Shown here: positions 28,451-37,144 of the stretch, one piece after another
How positions within the stretch are numbered: the stretch's first letter is position 1
Layout: each line of letters starts with the position of its first letter
NCBI GenBank assembly: GCA_002354335.1
Contig: DELI01000024.1
Span: 28,553-92,552, forward strand
Length of the DNA: 64,000 nt
Source of the DNA: Sphingobacterium sp. UBA2700
GTDB taxonomy: Bacteria; Bacteroidota; Bacteroidia; Sphingobacteriales; Sphingobacteriaceae
Reading direction: 5' to 3'
Notes under the pieces: generated by a model
The model's database searches: none
Told to the model about the DNA's origin: nothing
Seen by the model: only the letters and a program-made list of their open reading frames with translations
Made by a program: the position numbers and the translations under genes

Positions 28451-29521
28451 CTTCACAACAAAATCATTCAAATAAATCTTTTTTCCTTCGGCGAATAGCA
28501 CTTGGGGTTTGCCGTTTGTCCAGAGCACTGCTGTAGATTTTGTTCCGTTGAGGTAATTTCCGAGAACATATACCTTGCCGCTTACCACTTGTATTGCAGT
28601 GGCGGTGATACTTGCTGCTCCGCTTAGCTGGTAAAGTTTTGTTTTATTCTTATAGACTACAGATGTGCCCTTGCCGCCGTTACCGAAGTTGGCGACAAAA
28701 TAGTAATCCGTCCCGACCATGATTCCTATAACGTCTGATGCAAAGTCTCCTAGAGGCAACTTGAATACTTCTTTCCGATTTTTCCATACCATTGCCGCGT
28801 CGGAACTGCTATTATAGTTTGCGTGGCCAAGCACATAAACATCCTTATTAATGGCATGTATAAAGTCTGCGTAGGTATTCGGACCGGCAATCGACATTGC
28901 CCATTCATTGTTAAACATATGCGCATTGCTTGCAAACCGTCCTGCTAGGTAGGGCTCCCCTGCAACTTCCGTAATCGATGTTAGTTCGGACTGTGCCAAA
29001 CAACATGCTTTTGTCTTCTCCACTCCGTTCGTCCATAGATACAAGCCGGAAGCTCCGTTGGAATCTTTAGTTCCCCCTATATAGACATTACTCCCAATTA
29101 CATTGATTGCCGTGCCTTTATTACTATTTCCTGCCTGTGTTAGGAATGAAATCTTACCATTCTTCCAATAGGCAACACGCTGCTGCCCTGTCGATGTCTT
29201 CTGATAACCTGTAATATGTGCTTCCTTCTTGTTTACCGCTGCAATGGCTAATGCATCTGAACGCAATGAGGGAGAAAGAAGAACAAGCGAGTCATCAACG
29301 CTTAAGATAGCATTTCGATCGGCACCTTTATAATCTGTTTGATACCTATAGCCGGCATAGAAAAATGTCAACGGCTCGGGTGTCGGTGGTTTTGGTGTCT
29401 CTGGAGTTTCGGGCTCTGGCGTCTCTGGATCAACAGATTTCTTGCTACATGCACTGATGACAGCCAACATACCGAAGGCGACAATCACACTTCTAAAATT
29501 CAATTTTCTCATAATACTCAT
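28448..29521 (-). CDS. Lipoprotein with propeller-like repeats
   Basis: A 357-residue lipoprotein. ATG codons at 29521 and 29512 are both possible; the second gives a standard signal (VIVAFGMLAVISAC with lipobox Cys at about 25 from the first ATG). A Pro/Glu/Thr linker (PETPEPETPETPKPPTPEP) follows. The rest consists of about six repeats with conserved Trp/Gly (AYWKNGKISFL, YLWTNGVEKT, VLWTNGKPQVLF), suggesting a beta-propeller on the cell surface. No enzyme motif is visible. The stop codon lies inside the repeat at 28413-28450. Confidence 0.75.
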   Translation of the reverse strand: MSIMRKLNFRSVIVAFGMLAVISACSKKSVDPETPEPETPETPKPPTPEPLTFFYAGYRYQTDYKGADRNAILSVDDSLVLLSPSLRSDALAIAAVNKKEAHITGYQKTSTGQQRVAYWKNGKISFLTQAGNSNKGTAINVIGSNVYIGGTKDSNGASGLYLWTNGVEKTKACCLAQSELTSITEVAGEPYLAGRFASNAHMFNNEWAMSIAGPNTYADFIHAINKDVYVLGHANYNSSSDAAMVWKNRKEVFKLPLGDFASDVIGIMVGTDYYFVANFGNGGKGTSVVYKNKTKLYQLSGAASITATAIQVVSGKVYVLGNYLNGTKSTAVLWTNGKPQVLFAEGKKIYLNDFVVK

Positions 29522-29798
29522 CTATGCTAAGAACCACACAAAGAAAGAACCAACTACCCGAAAAAATAAATGGAACCTTAGCATAATTATATAAAAACGT
29601 TATAGAACGAGTGAATACACGGTTTTAGGCTATCTACTTTATATCTACATGCTATAGTTTATTACAATATCTCGAGCTCCCTCGATAAATCGGGTACTCC
29701 ACTAATTAAAAAGCGTCTTTCATCATATTGTTTTTCAATCCCTTACATATATTCTCAACTTTAATACATCTTATTAATAAACCACTAAACTTAAAGTC

Positions 29799-31394
29799 AT
29801 GAATAACGATGTATTTAAGATTATGGAGGATCTAAAATGGAAAGCCGTAGGTGTAGATCCCAGCACTGGCCAGACTCCAAATAATCAATTTGTATCATTT
29901 CTCCCTATTGGACTACCCATCCCGGAAGAAGATTTCAGAAATCCATGGACACCCACTCAATCCAACCTTGCCGAAGCGATGAAGTTTGCTAGAGAGAATA
30001 AATCGGGAACGACTGATGCCACGGATCCGGCGAATTCCGAAGCAGCCTCTGTGTCGGCAACTTTGGAAGACATCATGCTCAAGGATGCTGCTATCGGACA
30101 ATCCATGAATGCTTATCTACAAACCTTCTCGCTTACAGATACTAAGATTTCTATTGACGACACCTATCGTGCTTGGCCCAACGCTGCGAAAGTCAATGAC
30201 ACATGGTATGCCATCATCAACGGCGCTAGTGGTGTAGAATCAGGTTTGGAAGCCAATGAAAACATCAAGGCGGCCTTGCAACGAGCTGAAAAAATAATGG
30301 TTGATGAAGAAGGTAATGACAGCCCAAAATATGCTAAATACAATCAATATCGAGATGAATATTATGACGCTGTAAGAGAGCGTGATCGACAGTATGCGAA
30401 TGCACTAACCGACCCCATGAAGTTCAACTTATGGCCAATGCAGGGAAAAGTCTACCAGGATGACATTGATTATGCATGGGACAAATGGCAGGCACGCGGT
30501 GCCAAGCAAGAAATTGAAGAAGCAATGGCTTTGCTATCAGCTCAAGGAATTGACCCAGCTATCTTGATGATTCGGCGTGCTAAAGTCAAATACGAAAATA
30601 GCCTGATCAATGCGCCAGGCGTCGGCAATCTTCCATATACCTTTATTACGCCGAGCAAATGGTACTCCAAGAATGGTCCCGGATGGAATACCTATAGCCA
30701 AACCGACTATCATTCTGAAAAATCCTTTGATACGCTGTCGACAAAAACAGAAGCTTCGGCTAAGATCAGTAGTGGATTTAGGCTCTTTGGAAGTTTAGGT
30801 GGATCGGTAAACCATTCCAAACAACACAGCGAAAAGCATATTAGTTCATCCTTCGAAGGACTAACGATTAATTTTTCTTATTGTATTGCCAACATCAACA
30901 GACCATGGATGGATACCACCTTGATGAACATTGGAAACTGGTTTCTTATGGGGGATTATCCGGAGGGATGTATTTCAACAGGTAAAGTGAACCAAGAGTT
31001 TAAACCCGACGATCCAAAACAGTTTGTATTGCTTCCTTCTGTCGTTACGAGCATGATTTTGATTAAAGATGTCGTGATCTCTTGGAACTCTGCTTCCTTT
31101 GATTCAAATGAAATTGCCAACACGATAAGTACAGGTGGCGCAGTTAGTTTCGGAAACATATTTGTATCCGGCAAAGGATCCGCGAGCTATCGGAAAGACG
31201 ACTACCATTGGGATCAAACCATTGACCAAAACACGCGACAACTGCGGGTTGACGGCGTTCAACTTATTGGATATGTATCCTCCATTATGCCACTATCGCC
31301 GAAATTGAATGGAGCCAACTTTACGCAGAAGAAAAAAGAAGAACCTAAAAAAGAGGCAGTGAAAGAGGAGCCGGTGAAAGAAGAGCAAAAATAG
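29799..31394 (+). CDS. Unknown protein, first gene of a three-gene cluster
   Basis: A 531-residue protein of no family I recognise. It has no signal peptide or transmembrane helix. Residues 1-280 are mostly helical. Residues 315-360 alternate Ser/Gly with hydrophobics (ISSGFRLFGSLGGSVNHS), as in amphipathic strands. Residues 352-500 hold a domain shared with the next protein: INFSYCIANINRPWMDTTL, VVTSMILIKDVVISWN, and VQLIGYVSSIMPLSP. The last 22 residues are a Lys/Glu/Pro tail. The next gene starts 12 bp after its stop. A secreted, pore-forming or phage-tail-like role can be imagined but nothing seen proves it. Confidence 0.7.
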   Translation: MNNDVFKIMEDLKWKAVGVDPSTGQTPNNQFVSFLPIGLPIPEEDFRNPWTPTQSNLAEAMKFARENKSGTTDATDPANSEAASVSATLEDIMLKDAAIGQSMNAYLQTFSLTDTKISIDDTYRAWPNAAKVNDTWYAIINGASGVESGLEANENIKAALQRAEKIMVDEEGNDSPKYAKYNQYRDEYYDAVRERDRQYANALTDPMKFNLWPMQGKVYQDDIDYAWDKWQARGAKQEIEEAMALLSAQGIDPAILMIRRAKVKYENSLINAPGVGNLPYTFITPSKWYSKNGPGWNTYSQTDYHSEKSFDTLSTKTEASAKISSGFRLFGSLGGSVNHSKQHSEKHISSSFEGLTINFSYCIANINRPWMDTTLMNIGNWFLMGDYPEGCISTGKVNQEFKPDDPKQFVLLPSVVTSMILIKDVVISWNSASFDSNEIANTISTGGAVSFGNIFVSGKGSASYRKDDYHWDQTIDQNTRQLRVDGVQLIGYVSSIMPLSPKLNGANFTQKKKEEPKKEAVKEEPVKEEQK

Positions 31395-31406
31395 GGATAA
31401 ACAATC

Positions 31407-32624
31407 ATGGACTTCCAAGAAAAACTACAAGAGTTCTTTCTTAGGCAGTATAAGGACGGACTAGAAAAAAGCAATCTGTTCATTGCTTTCGAACCCATTG
31501 GTTGCATGATCGATGAACTCGACCCTGCCGATCCGCAGAGCAAAACGAGAGCAAATGAACAACTCTCCATTCTTGCTGAACGCCTTCCTGCTATCCAAGA
31601 AAGCATGACTTTTGGCAGCTCCCGATTTACCGACATATGGGAAACGATGGTTTATTCGAGTACTTTTCGAGAGAATCTTGTAGATGATGCTGAAAAAGAA
31701 GATTATCGAAAGATATTCAACCAAGCCAAAGCCGAAACGATAGCAAAGCTTGAACAAGGAAAAAGAGCCTCTGTCGTTACAGCGACGGGTTCTTATTACC
31801 TAGTCACGGGCCAGCCCGACGCCTGGTACAATAAGGATGCATCAGTCTGGATCAGTAAATCCTTTTCTCAAAAAATACCCGAGCAAACAGCTGAACCAGA
31901 CAAACCTTTTCGGTTTGACTTAAAATGGAAGCGCATTGACCAAACAAAGCTGTCGACTTCAGTCCAGCAGCAGTTCGAAGGGCTGATTAAACGGAATCCT
32001 GCTATTGAGAAGACGCAGTGGCATGAGTCTTTAGCAAAACAGCAATTGAATACGAATCTGCTCCAGGTTAAAACACAACAGATCCGACGTCCGGCTATTA
32101 ACTTTCAAGTCAAGCCTATGCTCGTTAGCGAAAGCAAACCATTGTTAATAAAGCCACTCCTATCCAAGCGTTTAGCAATGACTCAAATGCTTCAGCGAGA
32201 TAAGCTGTTAATACAGCAGCAGCCGGAGGCTGATCGTTTTGAACTATCTTTCGATTATTGCATGGTCAATCTACGACGTGATTGGTTTGACCGATCCCTA
32301 TTGAATTGCTCCAAACTTTGGTACTCGAAAGCATTGGAAAAGAACTTTTTCTCGAATGGCATGAAAGATAGCAGCAATGAGGGCGAATTGAAATGCATGA
32401 CGACGGCAATGATATTGGTCAAAAACTTGAAAATATCTGCCAACTGGTCTATGCAAGACCTTGCTCATTCGGAAGAAAGTATGAGTTTGGGCTTCTTCAA
32501 TATTGCAGACAGTCGGATCAATAGTAAAAACGAATTAATAAACCCCGGGATACAGGCTTTGGGTTGGATTTGCGAAGTATTCCCAGCCTTGCCCAGCATC
32601 AGCGATCCCATTCTTTTCGAATAA
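31407..32624 (+). CDS. Unknown protein, paralogue of the preceding gene
   Basis: A 405-residue protein without signal or membrane segments. Its C-terminal part (about 276-398) aligns by eye with residues 352-500 of the upstream protein: LSFDYCMVNLRRDWFDRSLL, MTTAMILVKNLKISANW, and IQALGWICEVFPALP. A shorter shared piece (YYLVTGQPDAWY against YTFITPSKWY) precedes it. The amphipathic Ser/Gly stretch of the first protein is replaced by a basic helical region (200-270). It is 12 bp downstream of its paralogue and 1 bp upstream of the third gene, so the three are surely one transcript. The function is unknown. Confidence 0.7.
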   Translation: MDFQEKLQEFFLRQYKDGLEKSNLFIAFEPIGCMIDELDPADPQSKTRANEQLSILAERLPAIQESMTFGSSRFTDIWETMVYSSTFRENLVDDAEKEDYRKIFNQAKAETIAKLEQGKRASVVTATGSYYLVTGQPDAWYNKDASVWISKSFSQKIPEQTAEPDKPFRFDLKWKRIDQTKLSTSVQQQFEGLIKRNPAIEKTQWHESLAKQQLNTNLLQVKTQQIRRPAINFQVKPMLVSESKPLLIKPLLSKRLAMTQMLQRDKLLIQQQPEADRFELSFDYCMVNLRRDWFDRSLLNCSKLWYSKALEKNFFSNGMKDSSNEGELKCMTTAMILVKNLKISANWSMQDLAHSEESMSLGFFNIADSRINSKNELINPGIQALGWICEVFPALPSISDPILFE

Positions 32625-32625
32625 T

Positions 32626-33735
32626 ATGATCATGGAAAATTTCAATACAAAAATCGCAGAACTCGCAGGGCGCGGATTCGATACTGGCCAAATCCTCAGC
32701 GAATCAGAGTTGGGTAACGGACGTGTAGCCATCTGTCAGAATTGTGTGTTATACGCTTGTCCGCATGAGCTGATATTTGAAGTTCACGGTAATATACTAA
32801 TGAAATATCAGGAAGTTGGTGAAACGACATCCAGCTTAGGCTTTCCCCGATCGGATGAAATGGATGATCCCAGCGTTGCTGGCGGAAAAGTCAGCTATTT
32901 TGAATATGGCAAGATTAACTGGCAATATCCTAATGGCAGCGCAATAGAAATGTATGAATTTGTCGACCTAGATAGTTATGAACAGCAGCGTGCGCCATTG
33001 GTTGCCAAACTTCAGGAAATTGCAGACTATGCCTTTGATGCCCTTTCCGAGCCCCAAAGCAGCATTGAAAACAAAATTACCAAGGGCAGTAAGGAGTCTT
33101 GGTGTGGCAAAGCTGTTGCTTATTTTTATGCCAAAGCGGGCGTACCGAACAAGACGACTAGTCAATTTATGAATACTTCCAATATTTCATTATTCGGTTC
33201 CTATGGGAAAATGACCTTTGACCAAAATGGGGTTCTACGTAAAGACTATCGCGAAAACACGCAATTGAAAGAGCAACATATGGCACAGGATGCAGCTAGG
33301 AAAATGATTACGTTTGAAGATATTGATGCCCAATATGACCTCGATATCTTGCCAGGCGATATTGTCCTTGTCGACAATTCGGGTAAAGGAGGCGCAGACC
33401 ACATCCAAATCGTTTACAAATATGATCCCGGAACTAAAATGCTGACCGTAGTCGATGGAAACGGCGGTGGATTCGCACTAGCCTCCCTCGGTATACCAAA
33501 CAACGACGTCGCCCTAGCGCAAATAGCTGCTGACGGTATCCCCATATCGGCCAAAAAACAATGGATTGAAGACGAATTGGGAATATCACTGGTCTATCAG
33601 GGAAACGTCGCAGGTCATGTCGGAATCTCCTGCCATATCCTATTGCCGGAATATCAGATTCGTTACGAGGATAATACCTCCAAACATAAACGTGTATGGG
33701 CAATTATCCGGCCTTCTATTCTGGACTTGCAATGA
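32626..33735 (+). CDS. LGFP-type and CHAP-like cysteine-peptidase protein
   Basis: A 369-residue protein with no signal peptide. Residues 55-105 resemble an LGFP-type repeat (EVGETTSSLGFPRSDEM, FEYGKINWQYPNGSA), a module associated with cell-wall contact. Residues 150-290 look like a CHAP/NlpC-like cysteine peptidase or amidase. The candidate nucleophile is Cys160 in SWCGKAVAYFYAKAG, the candidate base is His259 in GADHIQIVYKY, and an Asp/Asn follows in VVDGNGGG (about 275-282). Cysteines at 37, 40 and 45 form a small cluster. The alternative ATG at 32632 is possible. It lies one base after the paralogue pair. A cell-wall-degrading role is inference from these motifs. Confidence 0.7.
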   Translation: MIMENFNTKIAELAGRGFDTGQILSESELGNGRVAICQNCVLYACPHELIFEVHGNILMKYQEVGETTSSLGFPRSDEMDDPSVAGGKVSYFEYGKINWQYPNGSAIEMYEFVDLDSYEQQRAPLVAKLQEIADYAFDALSEPQSSIENKITKGSKESWCGKAVAYFYAKAGVPNKTTSQFMNTSNISLFGSYGKMTFDQNGVLRKDYRENTQLKEQHMAQDAARKMITFEDIDAQYDLDILPGDIVLVDNSGKGGADHIQIVYKYDPGTKMLTVVDGNGGGFALASLGIPNNDVALAQIAADGIPISAKKQWIEDELGISLVYQGNVAGHVGISCHILLPEYQIRYEDNTSKHKRVWAIIRPSILDLQ

Positions 33736-33759
33736 GGAGGTATTAGATTTGAGATGGTT

Positions 33760-33841
33760 GTCTTGAACTAGGAAAGGAAGGAAAAGTTTGTCTTGAACCA
33801 GGAAAGGAAGGAAAAGTTTGTCTTTAACCAGGAAAGGAAGG
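33760..33841. repeat. Tandem repeat, 30-bp unit
   Basis: Units start at 33760, 33790 and 33820. They differ at two positions (GAACTAGG, GAACCAGG, TAACCAGG). The unit is the left arm of the palindrome seen complete at 52226-52305 and 63853-63933. Confidence 0.85.
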
Positions 33842-33934
33842 ATTTAAGGATTTGCAGGATCGGGTCTTACTACTAAGTACTAACTACTAAATACTTTCCT
33901 GGTACAATACTTCATCCAGCCTTCGTCAACTTAA

Positions 33935-34022
33935 AGCCCTTGTAAAACCCTTTCAAAGCCCTTTCAAACCCATACCACAACCGCTCTAAAAGGGGTATGA
34001 TATGGGTTTGAAAGGGTTAAAA
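33935..34022. repeat. Dispersed hairpin repeat, copy B
   Basis: CCCTTTCAAACCCATA and TATGGGTTTGAAAGGG form a perfect 16-bp stem around a 26-nt core with CCGCT and AAAGGGG. It is the best-conserved palindrome of the A/B/C family and could also terminate transcription from either side. Confidence 0.8.
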
Positions 34023-34044
34023 AAAAGTATGGAGTTGTAGGAAA

Positions 34045-35154
34045 TCACTTCCATTGTTCAATCCATTGTTGCTCTGATTTATGGAGTTTGCTGATAGCGG
34101 GTGAATACTGTGGATCTGGCATATACCAATACAACGATTCGTAGTATTCTTTCAGTTCGGGGTCGTTGAATACATACCCACGTCTGGCGAAAGGTAGATT
34201 TCTCAATACCTTCTTTTGGAAGCTCGAGAGCGATTCTTCGAAATTAATGTTGTCGGCTTGATAAATTGAAAACGGCAGGTAAAAGTCCCTGTCCGTGCTT
34301 AGAATTTCATGGATATAGAGGTTGTGACTGTAAATGGATAGCTCCCCTTTCGGACTGAAGTTTTTCTTTTGAAAGACTAACTTTCCACTTTTCACTGCGA
34401 ATTCCAAAGCGTTATGATCTAATGGTGAATTTGGCGTTGCCTTAATATCTCGAACCTTCCCTACCCCCTCAATCTTCCACTCGTCTTTGCGTTTGAAGAA
34501 AGTCTTATCAATATAAAAATCTTCAAAATCCTCCATCTCTATATTCAATGTAAAGTCGTCGATTTGCTTATTTGCCCAACGGTTTGCTGCGGTAAGCACA
34601 TAGTCGAATTGAAAGTTATACTCGATACCGCCGGACACATCGAAGGTATAGGTATGTTTAACGATGTTCTTTCCTTTCTTAAACTTGGCTTTGAAATGGT
34701 AAACGTAGAAAAAGTCTACGTAGTTGCCACTCGTGCTGCCATCGAAATTCGCAAGGTCGATGGTCTTGATTTTTCCGTTCTGATTGTAAAGTGAATCAGC
34801 AACATAGGCGACCTGATATTTCAACGGACTTCCATTCATATTTACTGTGAAATCGCGCATATACGGGTGAAGTCCTTTCTTAGGCGCGCCCTCCACGTCC
34901 CCACTTGGCGATATGGCTTCAAAACCAACGATTAGTTCTTTTTCGCGGGAAGGATTGAAGAATTCGTAGTAAACTGTGACTTCGATCAATTTATTATTGA
35001 ATTTCTTTACTGTTAGTATTTCCTTTTGTATGGAAATATCGGTTTCATGAATGGGTATTAATTGGTTTCCAGCAGCAAAGTAAGCACCATCATTCGCGAA
35101 TGCGCTCAAACTGAGCAACAGGAATAAAAAAGACAGGAGATGTTTTGGGATCAT
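34045..35154 (-). CDS. Exported YARHG-domain protein
   Basis: A 369-residue protein with a signal peptide (1-20, LLSFLFLLLSLSAFA). A beta-rich middle (about 35-270) resembles DUF4424-like domains (LIEVTVYYEFFNPSREKELI). The C-terminal YARHG domain (about 315-369) shows NLPFARRGYVFNDPELKEYY and LYWYMPDP. YARHG domains occur in exported proteins and their function is not settled. It is transcribed toward the repeat region and lies downstream of SusD behind a terminator, so it is probably independent. Confidence 0.82.
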   Translation of the reverse strand: MIPKHLLSFLFLLLSLSAFANDGAYFAAGNQLIPIHETDISIQKEILTVKKFNNKLIEVTVYYEFFNPSREKELIVGFEAISPSGDVEGAPKKGLHPYMRDFTVNMNGSPLKYQVAYVADSLYNQNGKIKTIDLANFDGSTSGNYVDFFYVYHFKAKFKKGKNIVKHTYTFDVSGGIEYNFQFDYVLTAANRWANKQIDDFTLNIEMEDFEDFYIDKTFFKRKDEWKIEGVGKVRDIKATPNSPLDHNALEFAVKSGKLVFQKKNFSPKGELSIYSHNLYIHEILSTDRDFYLPFSIYQADNINFEESLSSFQKKVLRNLPFARRGYVFNDPELKEYYESLYWYMPDPQYSPAISKLHKSEQQWIEQWK

Positions 35155-35322
35155 GGGGTTCGTTATTTTTCTATATTTTTCATAGGATCAATCAAATAGG
35201 ACTGATCTATTAAATATAAAAATTATTAATCGACGAATTTGTAAAAAAGGGGAAATCTGTAGCCGTTTATCGAGCGTCAGACGCTGCGTCGAGCAGTTTG
35301 AAAGCTGTCTTATTTCAAAAGA

Positions 35323-35352
35323 AAAAGCAGCGAGTATTCCTCAGCTGCTTTT
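35323..35352 (-). terminator. Intrinsic terminator of the SusCD operon
   Basis: On the minus strand AAAAGCAGC and GCTGCTTTT form a 9-bp stem (extendable through GAG/CTC) ending in a T run, 25 bp after the SusD stop. Confidence 0.8.
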
Positions 35353-35376
35353 CTCATATTAAAATTTATTTTGGTA

Positions 35377-37134
35377 TTACCAACCTGGATTTTGTCCAAG
35401 GTCAGGGTTGATTACCAAGTCGCTGTTTGCGATTGGTTTTAAATATTTGCGATCTTCAAATTTTCGATTTTCATCGACACGCCATAGGATATGACCTTTG
35501 GTTCCTTGACTGAGTTTAGCAGCTTTCCCATCTACAACGAAGTAGGATACTCCTTGCTTCGGGCTTGCCGGTGTTTTTGCGACAAACGATACATCAGGAG
35601 TACCATTGCCATCTAAGTCCATTTCCTGATCCATTGCCGGCACGTAAATACCCTTCCATGGCATTTCTAGCAATGTTCCCTTTTTCCAGCGCATTAGATC
35701 ATCATAGCGTAAGCCTTCATAACAAAGCTCGATGCCCCGTTCGCGACGCACCTCTAGTAAAAACTTATCGCTTATCTCAGGGAAATACACTTGCTGTAGA
35801 TACGTATCTGCTGTTTCAGGCTGCTTTGGATTAACGCCGGCACGCTTTCTTAGAGCAGCGATCGTTTGTTCCCAAATACTGGTATTTCCGGCCATTTGTC
35901 CTAGTTCAGCAGCAGCTTCCGCATAGTTCAATAACACTTCGGCATAACGCAACATCGTAATAGAGTTATAGGCTTCGGCTATTCCATCCAGTCTTTTATC
36001 GTCTAAGCTGAATTTTAAGATATGATATCCTGTAAATGTATAGCCAAAGTTTGCTGGCGCAGCGGATCCGTCTGAGCGCTTGTATCCTAAGCCACGGATA
36101 GTTTGTGATAGACGTGCATCGCGACCTTTCATTTCCTCGACGAACAACAGTTCGTCAAAACCTGCTTTATCAGTAAATCTCGTGCCGTCGGCATTTAAGT
36201 AGGTATTAACAAATTGTTTGTTCAAGCCCCAGCGAGCACCATAGGTCGCTGAATTGAACTTCCAGGTAACCTCATGCCAGCGCTTTAATGCATTGTTATA
36301 GGTATTGGCCCACATAATCTCGGCAGCAACCGGATTTTCGCTGGTGAACAATGTGCGATAATCTGTCGTTGGATTACCCGTACTATATAGCGAATACTGT
36401 TTTGAATCCATTACTTGTTTTGCTGAGTTTAATGCTTCGGTCAGCCACTTGTCTGCTGTGTTAGCCAATCCAATCTCGCTGTGGTATTTACGGTAGGTTC
36501 CTTCGAACAAGCAGATGCGCGACTTGATTCCCAAGGCTACCCATTTGCTGATCATGGAAGATGTATTATCCTTCTTGTCGCGAATATTGGCTACTGCATA
36601 ATCCAAGTCGGCTAAGACAGAGTCCATAACCGCTGCACGAGGATCTCTTTTTTTGTACAGCATATCTCTATCATCTGTTGAGAGTGGTTTGCTATACCAT
36701 GGCACATCGCCGTAGTCTTTTACCATATCAAAATAAAATAAGGCTCTGTAAAATCTAGCGATTCCAGCGTAGTGTTTCCGAGCAGCTTCGGGGATTGCCG
36801 GGTTATCATACTTACTTAAAAAATAGTTGATGTTTCGGAGCTTAGTCCATGACCAGCCTCCCTGATCGATCGGCGTAAAGCTTCCGGAGATGAACTTTGG
36901 GGAGTTGTTTTTCGAGGTATATTCGCCCATTTCATCTGCCTGCACAATGGCAAGCGCTGATGGCGTAAATTGTTGATAGAACGAATTGCTGTAAAGCTGT
37001 AAGTCAGCTTCTGTGTTGAAGAAACTATTAGGCACCAATTTGTCGAATGGTTCCCTGTCGAGGAAATTCTTACTACATGCCGAGCACAGCAATGCAGCAA
37101 AAGCTAATAAACAATATTTTATAGATGGTTTCAT
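35377..37134 (-). CDS. SusD/RagB-family surface lipoprotein
   Basis: A 585-residue outer-membrane nutrient-binding lipoprotein. The ATG at 37134 starts a lipoprotein signal (KYCLLAFAALLCSAC, lipobox Cys about residue 19), whereas the ATG at 37158 lies inside the SusC end and adds eight residues before the signal. SusD features include SKNFLDREPFDKLVPNSFF near the mature start, helical TPR-like segments, LRYAEVLLNYAEAA and FLLEVRRERGIELCYEGLRY. It caps the TonB-dependent channel encoded 10 bp upstream. The substrate is not evident, since no glycoside hydrolase or peptidase gene is adjacent. Confidence 0.93.
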   Translation of the reverse strand: MKPSIKYCLLAFAALLCSACSKNFLDREPFDKLVPNSFFNTEADLQLYSNSFYQQFTPSALAIVQADEMGEYTSKNNSPKFISGSFTPIDQGGWSWTKLRNINYFLSKYDNPAIPEAARKHYAGIARFYRALFYFDMVKDYGDVPWYSKPLSTDDRDMLYKKRDPRAAVMDSVLADLDYAVANIRDKKDNTSSMISKWVALGIKSRICLFEGTYRKYHSEIGLANTADKWLTEALNSAKQVMDSKQYSLYSTGNPTTDYRTLFTSENPVAAEIMWANTYNNALKRWHEVTWKFNSATYGARWGLNKQFVNTYLNADGTRFTDKAGFDELLFVEEMKGRDARLSQTIRGLGYKRSDGSAAPANFGYTFTGYHILKFSLDDKRLDGIAEAYNSITMLRYAEVLLNYAEAAAELGQMAGNTSIWEQTIAALRKRAGVNPKQPETADTYLQQVYFPEISDKFLLEVRRERGIELCYEGLRYDDLMRWKKGTLLEMPWKGIYVPAMDQEMDLDGNGTPDVSFVAKTPASPKQGVSYFVVDGKAAKLSQGTKGHILWRVDENRKFEDRKYLKPIANSDLVINPDLGQNPGW

Positions 37135-37144
37135 CGTTGTAGAT

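Larger units (their letters stand above)
33736..34044. repeat. Repeat-filled intergenic region between convergent genes
   Basis: It holds a 30-bp tandem repeat (2.7 copies, 33760-33841, unit beginning GTCTTGAACCAGGAAAGG). An inverted ACTA-type arm lies at 33863-33895 and hairpin copy B at 33935-34022. No gene is seen. Confidence 0.75.

Noticed and set aside
33760..33841. Short direct repeats resembling a CRISPR array
   Set aside because: Units are contiguous with a 30-bp period and no unique spacers, and no cas gene is present.
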